NCBI GenBank assembly: GCA_001692895.1
Contig: KV748243.1
Coordinates: forward strand, 69,248-133,247
From: Cenococcum geophilum 1.58
Lineage: Eukaryota > Ascomycota > Dothideomycetes > Gloniales > Gloniaceae
Length of the DNA: 64,000 nt
Reading direction: 5' to 3'
Shown here piece after piece: positions 1-12,495 of this stretch (the stretch's first letter is position 1; every line of letters begins with the position of its first letter). Both the position numbers and the translations under genes were made by a program. A model generated the notes under the pieces. That model worked only from the letters and a program-made list of their open reading frames with translations, had not been told where the DNA came from and did not search any database.

Positions 1-1137
1 GCGTATATAGATTAGGTGTATCCCTATTATATATAGCAATAGCATTATTTTAGGCGTAGTCTGTGGTTATAGAGCCTTATATTATATATAAGGCCATTTA
101 TAATTATTCCTTTTTAGATAAGGAGTTTTTATATTCCTAGTATATATATGCTAACAATAAGGGAGCTATACGTTCGTCTGGCGTCTCCCTAGCGAGTCTC
201 TAGCGACCCTTATATCCTCTTATTATTCTCATTATATGCTTAGTTTATATTTTCCTATTAAAGCCATTAGATTTGGGTGATTTTAAGTCCTAGTATAAGG
301 CGTTCCGTTTATCTTACTATCTCCTATATAATTACTATATTGTCCGCCTAGCGTCCCTTTTCTACCCTAAGGCTTATAGGAACCGCTAGGACTTTAACTA
401 GGTAATCCTCATAAAGTACTTTTATGCTAATACATTCTCCTAGCCTATCTCCTACCCTTATAGCTCGTTCCTTTGCCTATTAGTCCTTTAAGATAACTTT
501 AATGTCTCCGCTCTTAAGGTATTAAACTATAATAGCGTTATAGACCTCTTTACGTATCTTTATAAGGACTTCTATTTCTAATTATCCCCTAAGCCCCTCT
601 GCTTATTCTATATTTGGTTATATTATAATTATATACCCAGTTATTAACTTAAGGGGGGTAGGTTCCCTATACTATAAAAGCACAGCTACGGCGGCCTAAG
701 TGCGGTTCGCCAGTAAGGGGGAGTTATACTTATTTTTAATTTTGCTTAGCCGTTAGAGGATTTAATTAAGGGTTTGCTAGAGGGGCGCCTAAGGTTTACT
801 AAACTAGCGGAGCTATTTTGCTAGCTATATTAGTTCGTTATAGCTAACAGTTACTCCCCCACAATTTTAAATACTAGACGCGTCTAATAGGCTTTATATT
901 TTATTAGATGCCTTCTTAATAGAGGTATTTCCGCTTTATAGTGTGGTATTCGCCCGTCTTTATTGTGGAGGGCTATTGCTAGGCGTAGTTCTAGCGGTCG
1001 CGCGTAAGTACGAGCCACCGTCGTTCGACGTGTGCCTCCCCTACGATGCATGCATCTCAGGGGGATTCTCTGGGTGTTTTTCAGGGTTCTTTTGGTTAGT
1101 TTTGGTCTTTTTAGGCCGGGTGCAGCAAGAGCTCCTT
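1..1137 (-). mobile_element. LINE (Tad1-like non-LTR retrotransposon), 5' part, cut by window edge
   Basis: This stretch is colinear with 49927-51062 over its whole length, apparently without length changes, and differs mainly by transitions. That second copy belongs to a LINE read on the minus strand, so this is the 5' untranslated region and ORF1 of the same family, and its ORF2 and 3' end lie outside the window to the left. The shared 5' end carries the conserved block around the GAGCTC site at 1129-1134. It abuts the reverse-transcriptase region of a Ty3/gypsy fossil, so the LINE probably jumped into that element. It is CpA/TpG-poor as expected from RIP, and no functional reading frame is left. 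Family assignment rests on the RT seen in the second copy. Confidence 0.75.
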
Positions 1138-4100
1138 TTGAATAGATTCTATTAACAAGAAAGAATTTTTACTAACTATATAATTATAAGATTAAGATTA
1201 AGCAGGGTAAAGAAAATACCCTTAGCTTTAGCCCCATTTATAAGTAGTCTATTACCAAATTATAGGCTATAAAGCAGTATTTTATTAATAACCTAAATAA
1301 GGGCTTTATTAAGCCTAGCTAAGCCCCTTTTACCTCGCCTATTTTCTTTATTAAAAAGCTAAATAGAGGACTCCGCTTCTATATTAACTACTATAAGCTA
1401 AATAATATAACCTATAAGGATTACTATCCGCTGCCTTTACTTAATAAGACTTTAGCCTAAATAAGTAGAGCTAAGGTCTTTATAAAGCTTAATATCCGCT
1501 AGGCCTTCTACCAAATTAGGATAGACCCTAGGTCTAAAGATTTTATTATATTTTAGACCCGTTATAGAACGTATAAATATAAAGTGCTTTTTTTTAGACT
1601 AACTAATAGACTAGCTACGTACTAGCGGTATATAAATAATATACTCTTTAACTACCTTAATAATTTCTATATGGCCTATTTAGATAATATTATAATCTAC
1701 TTTAAGAACGAGCTAGAATATAAGGAGCACGTCTATAAAGTCCTACAACGGCTCTATAAGGCTGGCCTCTAGGTTAACATTAAAAAGTTAGAGTTTAGTG
1801 TTAAGCGTATAAAGTACCTAGGTTTTATTATTAGTATAAACGGAATTAAAACCAACCTAGAGAAAACGGCCGTAATTAACTAGTAGGTACCCCTATGGAC
1901 CGTAAAGGGGGTACAATCCTTTTTAGGGGTTTGTAACTTCTACTAACGCTTTATTAAGGACTATAGCAGGATCGCCTAGCCTCTTAACTATCTTACTAGA
2001 AAAGACTAGCCCTTCTACTTTAACGCTATATATAGGCAGGCCTTTAATAAGCTTAAGAAACAGCTAGTATTAGCTCCCTTATTTGCCTATTTTGACCCAA
2101 AACAGCCCTTAATGCTAGAAACTAATGCCTTAGACGGCGCGATAGCTAGTATTTTTTCCCAGAAGCAACCGGATGGAGAGTAGCACTCTATTATATACTA
2201 TTTAAAGACTATAATAGATACTAAGCTAAATTACCATATCTATAATAAAGAAATGCTAGCTATTATCTCTAGCTTTTAGCATTGGCGTATATAGCTAGAG
2301 GGGACCCCTAAGCTGATTAAGGTAGTTTTAGATTATAAGGCCCTAGAATACTTTATAATAACTAAGGCCCTTACGGCCCAGTAGGCACGCTAGGCGGATA
2401 CCCTATTTTAGTTTAACTTCTTAATTATATATAGACTAGGCACTATAAACCGTATAGACGCTCTTATAAGGCGTAAGTAAGACCTAGATAACCAGACGGC
2501 TATAAAGATCTTACTATAGACCTAGACGCTACTATAACTAAAATACCTTAACCCCTAAATATAGGTAGAACTAAACACGGACTTCTTAGGCGCCGAGATA
2601 TGTCCTATTAACTCCTCTAAACTTAACCTTATTAATAAACTACTATAGGCTAACTAAACAACCCCCTCTCTATAGGAATACCGTAAAAAGGTAAAGAACG
2701 TTACTAGCCTATAGTCCCTTAAAAACGGACTACTTAAGCACTAAAAACGGCTAGTAGTAGCTAAGGAATAGAACTTACGGACCTGGCTTATTACTAAAGC
2801 TTATACCTAGGTCTCTACGGCCTACCCTAGAAAAAAATAAAACCTATAAGATTATTGGTGACCGCTACTACTGGCCCGGAATAGTTATAAATATTAACCG
2901 TTATATACGGAACTATAATAGCTGCCGTAGATCTATAATTCCATAAGATAAGACCCCAGAACTATTAAAACCTCTCCTAATACCTAACCGCCCCTAATAG
3001 TATATCTCTATAGACTTCTATAAGCTACTAATAGACCGCAATAGATATAATATGGTTATAATTCTAGTTAACTGCTTTAGTAAGCGCCCGTTCTTAATTC
3101 CCTATTATAAGAATATTAATGCTAAGGAGGCGGCCTAACTATATATCTACTACGTTTACCGCATTTACGGACCACTAGATACTATTATATCCGATTATAG
3201 CCCGTAATTTATATTAGCCTTCTAGAACAAGTTTACCCAGATTCTAGGTATTAGGCTAAAGCTCTCTATAGTATACTACCCCTAAATAGACAGCTAGACG
3301 GAGATTGTAAATTAATATTTAGATTAGAGATTTTGGCCTTTTATTAACTACTTCTAGGATAACTAGGGCGAACTATTACCCCTAATAGACTACGCCCAGG
3401 CGACCCTACCCTATAACTTTATAGGATTTGCACCTATCCAACTAGAAATAGGGTATTTACCCTAAATAAGCTTTAACTGGGATAGACTAGAAGGACTATG
3501 GACCGTATATAAGAAACTGTTTTATAAGAAAGCCTAGCAGTACACTAAGCGCTTAAAGGAAGCCTGGACGGTAGCCTATATAAATCTAGAAAAGGCCTAG
3601 AAATTAATGGAATAGTAGGTAAATAAGTATAGGCGCGAACCCGACTTTACTATAGGCGATATAGTCTAAGTTGCGATAAAGAACTAAGAGACGAAACAGC
3701 CTAGCTATAAACTAGACTATTAGATAGTGGGACCGTATAAGGTTTTTAAGAAGATAGGTAACTCGTATAAAGTAAAGCTCTTGGATTTAATTAAGGTTTA
3801 CCCTATTTTCTTACTAGATAAACTACGGAAAGCTATAAATAACCTATTACCTGGATAAAAGAACGAACCTCCCCTACTAATTTAAGTTAATGGCGACAAT
3901 AAATAGGAAATTAAAGAAGTACTGGCCTATAAACTAGTAAGGAAAACGCTAAAGTACCGCGTTAGTTGGAAAGGCTATAACCTAAATCCTACCTAGTACC
4001 CTACATAGAACTTTATTGGTAGTCCCTATAAGCTTTAAAATTTTTATAACTGCTACCCTAATAAACCAGGACCCCTAAAGTACCTAGATAAGTGAATAGA

Positions 4101-4439
4101 GTGCTAGTATAGCAAAGACAATAAGCTACCGGAAGAATATAAAGATAAGAACGCCCTATAAGCATAATATAGACTATAAAGCCTAAGGGTAGGCTTTTAT
4201 AGAGGGGGGGGTAATGTTACGGCACTGGCAGAACTTGGCAGAACTTAACTGGCAGAACTTAGCAGAACTTTACGGTTATGTGACTAGAGGACCGCATAAA
4301 AGAACCCTACTTTAACCGGCGCTGCTCTTCTTCTCCTTTCCTTTCTTTAGCTTTAGATCCTCGTTTATAGACTACCAATCGTATAGGCTTACGCGTCCCT
4401 CTTGCCGTGCTCGTGCCTCGATTGACTAAGTCGCTAACA
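1138..4439 (+). mobile_element. Ty3/gypsy chromovirus fossil (pol part plus 3' LTR)
   Basis: A broken Ty3/gypsy retrotransposon on the plus strand. Recognisable parts in order are reverse transcriptase (about 1190-1900), RNase H (about 2080-2450), integrase (about 2840-3450), a C-terminal chromodomain-like segment (about 3900-4030), a purine-rich tract at about 4200-4211, and a 3' LTR. The order RT-RNase H-integrase and the chromodomain place it in the chromovirus group common in fungi. Its gag, first part of pol and 5' LTR are not seen, because the LINE sits at its left side. It is heavily mutated throughout (dozens of breaks) in the RIP style and clearly an old, dead copy. It lies inside a Ty1/copia fossil. 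Confidence 0.85.
4215..4439 (+). repeat. 3' LTR of the Ty3/gypsy fossil
   Basis: The segment follows a purine-rich tract directly, opens with TGTTA and closes with TAACA, the inverted ends expected of an LTR. It contains three or four short repeats of the motif GGCAGAACTT near its start (4229-4270). The partner 5' LTR is not in the window, so the boundaries rest on the terminal motif and on the fact that copia coding sequence resumes immediately after it. Confidence 0.65.
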
Positions 4440-7035
4440 TTAGGTGCTAATCTTTTAAAACTAATTCCTTATTTAACTACCTATTCCTTAAATTTGCCTA
4501 TAAGAGATATTTCTCTATCTGTGTGGATAATGGCTACCTTAAAGCCATATTATTATTTAATGATATTGCAATATTTAATAACAATTTAGGTAAGGGATAA
4601 CTTCTTAGCTATCGTCTCTACCTTATTTATTCGCGTCGCGTTATTAAGGAAGTATACTACGTACTTATTGCTATTAAATGCAACTATTCCGGGTATTAAA
4701 TTAAGGTGGATTCTATAGAAAGGAACTAGCGACTAAGTTAGTAGTCTTCTTAATATTACCTTATAAGCTTTACTTACTCTATATAATTTGCATTTTACTA
4801 TTGTCGGGCCTTTTATAATCGCGCCTATTACTAACTAAGATAGTTATTTAATTACGTCTTTTCCTGCATAGCCTAATTACTAGTGCTATATATGGCCTTC
4901 CGCCTGATTTAGTAAAGGCTTTAATAAATGCTTTACTAGCTTTAATTAAGTTACAAATAAAGCCTCTTATAAGTCCTTTAGCTTATTATATTTAACCGTT
5001 TTCTAACTATAGTAGTAGCCACAGCGGAAGTACGTCTTGTTGTTACTAGAGAAGATAGTGTTCTCTTTATTATTCTAATAGACTCCCTTATTATTAAGCT
5101 TTTGGAGGCATATTAGGTTAGTATAAAAGCTTAGTATATAAGCTGCTTATAAGAGCTGCATCTATATCTTACCTATTAGTTAGTTAATTATAACTATAGC
5201 TATGCTATAGCCCACGATCTCTTCTATATTTAATTCTACGTAGAGCTAATCTAACGTAGGCTTAATATCGCTAATAAATCTAGCTTAATCGTTAATAATA
5301 TATATAGTGGTTTTTAAGTTAAGGATAAAGCTATTATAAAGCTTATAATCGGAGGTTATATTATAGGCTCCTGCTTAATAAATAGCAAAGGCTCCTCCAC
5401 TAGGCTCTTAAGAGCTCTACTTATTGCTATCCTTTAGCTTTTTATTAGCTTAATCGTTTTTTTTAATTTGCTTAATACGAGCCTTAATTTCGGGTGTTAT
5501 ATTAGTAATCTTCTTATCTACCTTCTTCTAAATTTTATTACTTAGTTTAAACCACGATGGGCGAGAAATTGACTCTATAATGTACTAGCATTTATTAAAG
5601 TAGTGACGTTTTCCGTATAGGTACTCTAGCGGCAGTTGCCTTTCCTTCTTCTACTTATCTGCTAATGATTAAGGTTTTAATTTAGGCTTTAAATTTAGTA
5701 ACTTGTCTTTAAAGGTAACTCCGAATGATCCTCTCTATAGGGTTTTACCCTTCTAGGCGAGGTCCGTACGACGGTGGTTTTGGTATATTTTAACTAGTTT
5801 AAAGAAGGTAGGAAGTATCTTCTTCTCCTACTTACGCTTATTAAGCTCGTTCTTTTAATATTCTAACCAGCTTGGTATAATTAATTTAACTATATATATA
5901 AAGTCTTTTACTAAATAATTACCATCTACCTTAGGTAGAGCTTGCTCCTTATACTTAGTATATACCTTCTCCCACTTTTATAACTAGACCTTAAAGTTTT
6001 AGTTTTAAGGCGCCTTCTTAAGCTTTATATATTAAGTAGCTATTTAAAGCTTTTAGGCGTAGTTAGTTAGAGTAATTCTCTTCTTAAGAGATACTAAAAC
6101 GTTATAGGTGGTGGTATATTTAAACGTGTAGATGAGATAGGTACGTAAGATAGAGCTTAGGATGTGGCTACGCAACGTATTAAGAGCTAACAGCTGTTTT
6201 CTGTATAGCTTTATATTGTCCCTATAGTCGGCTTTAAGCGTACAGAGCTCCTCCTTCTTCTCCTTATCTAGGTCCGCGAGCTTCGTCTTCCCCCGGCTAT
6301 TAGCATCCTTAGGTAAGGCTTAAATAGGTTCTTTAAGCTATGGAAGATCGGTCTTAGGTATTAATAGGTCGACATACTTCTAGAGATAATTGTTATTTGC
6401 TTTTAACTTAATAACCTTAATCTATTCGTCCTAATTGTTTAGGCTTATAAGGATAACGGATGATATAATAACGGGAGGGATTTCTTGTTGAGAAGTTATT
6501 ATGGGTGGTTGTCTATAATTAAGATAATAATTGGAATTAATGGGAATAAAGGCTTTAGAATTAAAGATGATGTAGTAGACGGCCTGGGCTTATAGCTGTT
6601 GAACGGACAATCAGGAATGAGAACTCTGTTTATTAAAGAGGGCTCTAGAAGCTCTCTTATATACATTAGGTAGGTCCAAATACAATGACGACGACGTCGT
6701 TATGTAGTAGGTCATAGTTAAGAGAAACAGGTAATGAGACGTTCGATAAGACATACGAGCTTAAGATACGAGACAACTGAGACATAGTTCGTATAGACGA
6801 TCTAGGTCGTCAGACAGTATTACGATGGTAGTAAGGAACTTCGATTCAGGTCGACATAAAGCTTGTTAACTAATCTGGTTTTGACAACCTCGAGGTATCA
6901 TACTTATGCCATAATAATTGGTGTATTAATCCTGTGTATCGTCTACAAGAGTACTCGGGACAACGTCTGAAGATATAACTGCGCAAATAGTCGAGATATA
7001 AGAGACTATAGAACCAAAGGTTGCTGTAATAAACA
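4440..7035 (-). mobile_element. Ty1/copia fossil (gag, protease, start of integrase, 5' LTR)
   Basis: Read on the minus strand this is the front half of a Ty1/copia element: a probable LTR (6864-7035), a gag-like region starting near 6706, a zinc-knuckle and protease region (about 5000-5500), and the pre-integrase and integrase core (about 4440-4900). The order protease-integrase before RT is diagnostic of copia. The rest of pol is cut off by the gypsy insertion at 4440. The copy is old, RIP-mutated and broken many times. It marks the border between the left transposon block and the gene-rich region. Confidence 0.75.
6864..7035 (-). repeat. probable 5' LTR of the Ty1/copia fossil
   Basis: A 172-bp segment with TGTT/AACA inverted ends, placed just upstream (minus strand) of the gag start. 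No second LTR is available in the window to confirm the limits, so this is an inference from terminal motifs and position. Confidence 0.4.
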
Positions 7036-7334
7036 TACCCCGGCATGTTATCTAGACAGGGTAGGCGAAAATAAAATATTATCTGATAAGATCGATAAAT
7101 TATCAAGATTTTCGCTTATCAGTATTTATCGCTTTTATTTCGATAATTTCTTAGCATACCCCACTTAGAAAAAATTCTCTGCTTTTAATAAAGTATTATA
7201 TGAACTATGGCTTCTAAAGCTGACTCCTCCCTTCTTATAAGTATAGTTAATACTTTTAATCTATGCGGAATAGCTGAGGACATATAGATATTTAAATTCT
7301 AAAAAAGCGGCATCACCGACTCATGAATTCGCAA

Positions 7335-9303
7335 TTAAGATATGTTCGGTAAGAGTCTCGTCCAAGTACTGATAAAGAGCCCTTCCGGAACAGAGCGAAA
7401 AGCGCAAAATGTTAATACCAAAAGTATAATCCTAGTCACGGCATAGAGTAAACCGCCAATAGTAGTAATGAGCCGAGAAGCTAAATCGCGAGGCGATACG
7501 ACACTATCAAGCTTCTCCTTTTCAACCCGAACGAACTCGGGATTTTCAAAAAGGAAGGAAAGAAAGGTCACCTCACGTGGTTGAAGCCCCATTGTTTGGA
7601 GTTCTTCCCTTAATTCCGTCTCTTTATATGCTCTACACGCCTCCAAGGCATCGTCGTATGATTCAAACACTTCGAGGTGATGATTTCCAAAATTCATAAA
7701 ATTTATCCAAGTGCAGTAAAAGGTGGACAGCTTCTTTGCTAGACCCTAAATCTGATAGTCAGCTTAAGATACGGCTATAAGGGACTCTTGCGTTCTCATA
7801 GGTAATTGTAGGACGTACAGGATGGTTGCTTCTTAATGGGCTCGCACATATATTGGAAAATTCAGTACATGTGTGTGAGGTCTCTGGACTCCTTCCATCG
7901 CGCATATAAAATTTCTGATCGAAGTTTTTCTGACATGTCCGCACCGCGCCTTGAATTCCACTGACAAATACTATATTTACCAGTAAGGCAAAGGTGGGTA
8001 TCGTAGCAGATAAAACGCTCGCAACCATCCAGGTGCCGAGCTCTGCCTTCGTTGGAAATTCAAAATTCCAAGCTAGGCAGTGAAGACCTCCGAAAACAGA
8101 CGTTGATATGGCCATAGCGATAGCCATAGTAGGTAGCCATCCGTCCAACCTAACAAAGTCATTTTCGATCCGACAACCTACAACGGCCCCAAGAGTCCCT
8201 GATGGCTTGATCTGACGCCGGAAAAACGGCTCTCCGTGGTATTTTTGTGCTTCACATTGATAAGTATCGGCTAGGACTCTGAACCGAACGGGGGTCCCAA
8301 CATCTTTCGGCTTTGGCCAATTTGCGAAATACGTCGCGATTGCCAGTACGGCAAAGGCGCTTGCACATATTTCCAGCTGGCTGATTGGCAACTTTCTCAC
8401 AGCTCGGACGATGACGGACAAGATAAGCCACGATATCTGCGCTACGGCAATAGATTTTAAGAACCAGTCAGCCTTAGCTTTGTCATTAATGTCTTTTTCA
8501 TCAAGGGCAAGAGTCGGGAGCGGGTCATGATCTGAGCCGACACAGCAATTGATAAGCGTATTAGCTGTGACAGGAATAATGGCGTTAAAGTTAGGATTCG
8601 GGTTCCGGTGTCGTTCGAAACCACCCATGTTGGCGAAATATGAATGGGTCAGAGTCCAGACCCTTTCCTCATCCCGCGACATGTCTGGATCGTAGGAAAA
8701 TGTGCTTGGGTGGGTTACTGCTTTGGCTGGCCAGCCCTCGTTAACGCCAGTCGTTGCCGGCTTTTCAGGAGATGTGCACGTGTATTGGCCTGCCCTGCTA
8801 GTGCGCCCCGAGGCGGGGGCTCGGCCAAAGTATTTGAATGGGTTGAATAGCTTGTGCAAAAATTGCACTCCAGGGCCGAATCTTACTTTCCATTCCAGAA
8901 TACCTGCCCTTTCCTTTTCTTTCATTGCATATAGGTCATCGACTGCCATCTCAAGTTCGCAGACAGCTTTCGAAAAGATGAACTCAGGGAAGAGGATTGT
9001 GATGATCATCCACTTGGTTTTCCGGCGGGTTTTATCCCATGCACTATCACAGCGTCGAGGGACATTGAGATGCAAGATCGTCCAGGTACACGCAATCACT
9101 GTTGATAGACAGCTCCAGACAATAGTAATAGTTCCACGCTGACTTGGCCCAGCCTGCCATCCAGTTTGGCGCTTCTCAAGCAGAAGATTGGTGCTGTCAA
9201 ACTCTAGCCCTGCGCTAGCTATCGTTGCCGAGCTCCAGCCCAGAACGGCAGGAATGGGGAGGAGTACCGTGAGTGATATGAACATGGACGCGACGCTAAA
9301 CAT
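7335..9303 (-). CDS. fungal multi-pass membrane protein of unknown function (2 exons)
   Basis: Two exons, 9303-7819 and 7745-7335, joined by a 73-nt intron (7746-7818) with donor GTACGT, a CTGAC branch site and acceptor TTTAG. The join is in phase 0 and gives 631 residues. The N-terminus is hydrophobic and signal-like (first 25 residues or so), followed by several membrane segments, with the motif WTLTHSYFANMGGF in the middle and a final hydrophobic stretch ending in TRLLPNIS. I recognise the overall pattern as a family widespread in filamentous fungi and described there only as hypothetical integral membrane proteins; no enzyme motif is visible. Without the intron the last 136 residues would be missed. 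It is the first intact host gene after the transposon block. Confidence 0.8.
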
Positions 9304-10616
9304 CTCGAAATAACTGTATGAGGTCTTTCTTATACTTGTAGTAACTTCGAGCCGAAGCTGAAGTTTGAGGAAGTGTTAAACTTTTTGACTTCAGCGAGAA
9401 ATGGAGGTTCGATATTAATAAATGGCAATGGTGGGTGATAACCATCAGCCGCAGCTGGCAAAACTCCGCCACCTTAGTTGCACGGTTCGTGCTTGGCGTA
9501 GAGCGGGCTGGAGTGACCAAGGGAACCCATTGGTCTGTGAGACGAGGTGCGACACATGTTGCAAAGAAATAGATGAAAACATGCGCAGACTGAACCGTAA
9601 TACATTGTCCCATTGCTAATTTGAGGCTACGGCATGAATAAATTCTGTGTACTCAAGTATCCTTATAGAACGAAAGCATAAAGGGGGAATTGCAAGGCTT
9701 AAAAGGCGAAATGTTATCGATTGAGGCGTTTTGCGCGACGACAAGCGATCCTACAAAAGGCTGATAAGCTGGCTGATTGTGCTTGTGGCTTGACTTGAAT
9801 ACGAGAATCGTTTCACGCAGCGGAAAAAGAAGGAATAAACTACACATCCTGAATTAAGAGATGAAAAACCGCGACGAAAAACCGCAAAAGGCCTGAAGCA
9901 TATTCAGCAAAAGACATCAAAACATTTCGTCTCTTTGGAACTGTTGGAGTAATTGAACGACGTGCCGCGTGGTAAGGCTGAAGGAGTGTAAAAGCTTCGC
10001 TGTCTTTAGAAAACCCCCGTAGTAATTATCGAAGGTAGACGAGCGCGAATTCCTCCTTGATCATTCGCACATAAAATAAAGGTGTGAAGAAGTGCGGCGG
10101 GGCAATGTTAAAATGCCAACCTCACCATCAACCGGCATTGAAAATTCCGGGCGGCTGCCCGAAACGTTGATGAAACGACTGCGCCTCCAACCCGACATTT
10201 TGCAAACACTTCATGGTTTTGCGCATGGGATTTTGCTAACGAAAGAGTCATAAATAAGCTTAATTAGAGTTAAGTTTGGAATGGTGGCGGTTTTTGCGAC
10301 ATGTGGCGAAGGTAATAGCCTTGGTGTTAGCCTGCATTGATCTGATATATAATGCGCCTGTGGAACGGGGAGATTTGTTCTAAACAGCAGATCTGAGATC
10401 TACCTCTATTCACCGCTTGTTATTCTTTCTGTTCTGTTATTTGGTTGCATTGATTGATTTGTTTTCTCTCATTTGCTCACCCTCATCTTCGACCGTCCTG
10501 GAGGCGAATTCTTGTGCTTCCCTTCTCGCCATTTTCTTTGACTTACGCTTTATTTACACTCTCCGAGATAACTGAAGACTCGACGGATCTATTCGTTCTC
10601 TGACCGATATTCAAAA
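9304..10616. other. intergenic region, divergent promoters
   Basis: About 1.3 kb between the start of the membrane protein gene (minus) and the start of the PEBP-like gene (plus). No supported gene. A TATA-like stretch (GATATATAATG) lies near 10344 and a pyrimidine-rich tract at about 10420-10550 fits a fungal promoter and 5' leader for the gene starting at 10617. Confidence 0.5.
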
Positions 10617-11732
10617 ATGTTGACGACATACCTCTCTCACCTCTTCTGCGCAGCGGCGCTATTAAAGAGCGCCTACTCCCAGAAGAGCGTTCCAGCAGAT
10701 CTATCCGTGGGGTTCGATCCAAGCTCAATCTCAATGCAAGCCGCATACGGAGGCGGCGAGGCTTCTGAAGGGTTCGCTGACGGAACCAAGTTCACTAAAG
10801 CCGGTACGTTATTCACTAGGCATTTATCTTCCTTACTATCTCGTACACCTGTTTGATCTAACTCCAGTACAGAAGTCGCCAATGCCCCTGCCTTTGCCTT
10901 CGGCGACTCCTCCGGCATCTCTTCGGTAGCCAAATATACGATCTTAATGCTCGACACGACCTGCGACAGCGCACGAACGCTCCATTTCCTTCAAACGGAC
11001 TTCGTGTACGATGGCACATTGGTGAACATCGCGTCCAGCACAAAACCTCTTCAGGCGTATCAAGCGCCAGGAGCTTTCAAGGAGACTGGTAATGGGAGAA
11101 AATATACGTTCCTGATGTATAGCCAACCTGGGAACGAAAATATATCTTCGTTGAAACTACCGAATCAAGGGGATATCATCGATGTGAAGCAGTTTCAGGA
11201 TGATAATGGGTACGTGGACGCGCAGGCAGGCGTGGGTATGGTTGTAGATTTGGGAGGAACAACGAACTGCGGAGGCGCCGCAACGAGTGGAGGAGCGAGC
11301 TCTGTTGCACAGTCAGCGACGAGCGCTGCCGCATCGTCAGCGGCGGCATCGTCAGCGGCGGCGTCTTCAGCAGCAGCATCTGGGGCTTCGTCAGCGGATT
11401 CAGGAACCGAGAGCCCTTCGGCAACGGCAGCAGCTTCGAGCAGTGCTGGGGGAGCAGCGGCTACGACAGTTGCGCCGGGACTGACAACCGCCGCTGGCGG
11501 TCCTGGAGGCGAGTCTTCAGGTTTGGTTGTGGCTTCAAGTGTTCTCGGCGGTTCTTCCAAGACGACATTAGCTGCATCCACTACTGGCCGAGCAGGAGCA
11601 GCGAGTGGCACCATCAGTGGGACAGCTCCAGCTACTCAGACGGGTTCTGAGGCGTCGAATTTGTCTCTGACGTTGGCGAGATGCATTGTAGTTGCGTCCT
11701 TGATTGCGTTTGCGGGATTGTTGGCGTTCTGA
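10617..11732 (+). CDS. secreted PEBP-like protein with Ser/Ala-rich stalk and GPI signal
   Basis: Exons 10617-10803 and 10873-11732 with a 69-nt intron (donor GTACGT, branch CTAAC, acceptor TACAG) give 348 residues. Residues 1-21 form a signal peptide. Residues about 25-220 resemble the phosphatidylethanolamine-binding protein fold found in secreted fungal proteins (YTILMLDTTCDS, KYTFLMYSQP). Then comes a low-complexity Ser/Ala/Thr/Gly stretch of about 100 residues and a C-terminal hydrophobic tail (LIAFAGLLAF) typical of a GPI-anchor signal. The likely location is plasma membrane or cell wall. The ligand is unknown, and the PEBP assignment is from pattern recognition. The start is the only ATG that gives a signal peptide. 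Confidence 0.8.
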
Positions 11733-12495
11733 TGAAGTACTTTGCGTGGCTCTTGTGATGATGGCATGGCGTTTCGGGGGTTCTTGAGCGTTTTCGCATG
11801 AAGTTTATTGTAATGTCGGATACGACTAGTCTTGGATGCAGGCAGAAGGTTGCTTTATGTGTATAAGAATAATACCGGAAAGGTATCCCGTTGCTACTTG
11901 GCATGGAGTTGTCAGGCCCGCGGAGCCGAAACCAAATATCGCCTAGCTCCGGCATATGGCTGCATGGTAAATCTCGGCATTTAGGAACGGTACCTCCGCT
12001 GGAGATGACCCGGCACGGCAACTATTGGTTTGGTGGGGCCAAGCTACGCTCATTTCGCTTTTGGTCGCGCATCCTGTGGGGTTTTTCCAGTGCTAGAGGG
12101 CGGGAGTCTGGCGAAGTACACAAATGCTTGTCCCAAGCATACAGGCCGAGGATGTTGGACGGTTATTCATCACCTGTCTGGCCCTGGCCCTGGCCCTGAC
12201 GTGGGACAAGCATTTAGTTTAACTGGCCACTCCATCACCATCTGCCGACCCTATATTGCCTTCCGGCCCCAATGCACTCTGCTAGAACTCACTCCTAGCA
12301 TTGCGTCTACTCAATTGCCTCCCTTTGCCGTTGCTCCACCTGAGGACGTATCAAACAACGAAGAACCAAACCAATTGTCGAGGCCGAATAAGGTAGAGAA
12401 AGTATGTCGCTTGGTGCGTAGGAATCTCTGTCATTTACCGATAACCTCGGGTTTCAGAGCCATGGTTGACTCTTCTCCGCTTCTCTGATTTACAG
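11733..12495. other. intergenic region with short CCCTGG repeat
   Basis: 3' flank of the PEBP-like gene and 5' flank of the acyl-CoA synthetase. A small GGCCCT tandem repeat lies at 12180-12198. The first exon and start codon of the downstream gene should lie here but could not be fixed. Confidence 0.4.

Noticed and set aside
943-1155. Two similar 70-95 residue plus-strand ORFs (943-1155 and 50827-51114)
   Set aside because: They look conserved only because both lie in copies of the same LINE 5' region, and the LINE is read on the other strand.
8702-9142. 146-residue plus-strand ORF
   Set aside because: Lies wholly opposite exon 1 of the membrane protein gene and has no recognisable motif.
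11195-11614. 139-residue minus-strand Ala/Pro-rich ORF
   Set aside because: Antisense shadow of the Ser/Ala-rich stalk of the PEBP-like protein.
12180-12198. GGCCCT tandem repeat
   Set aside because: Only three units; a simple microsatellite with no sign of function.
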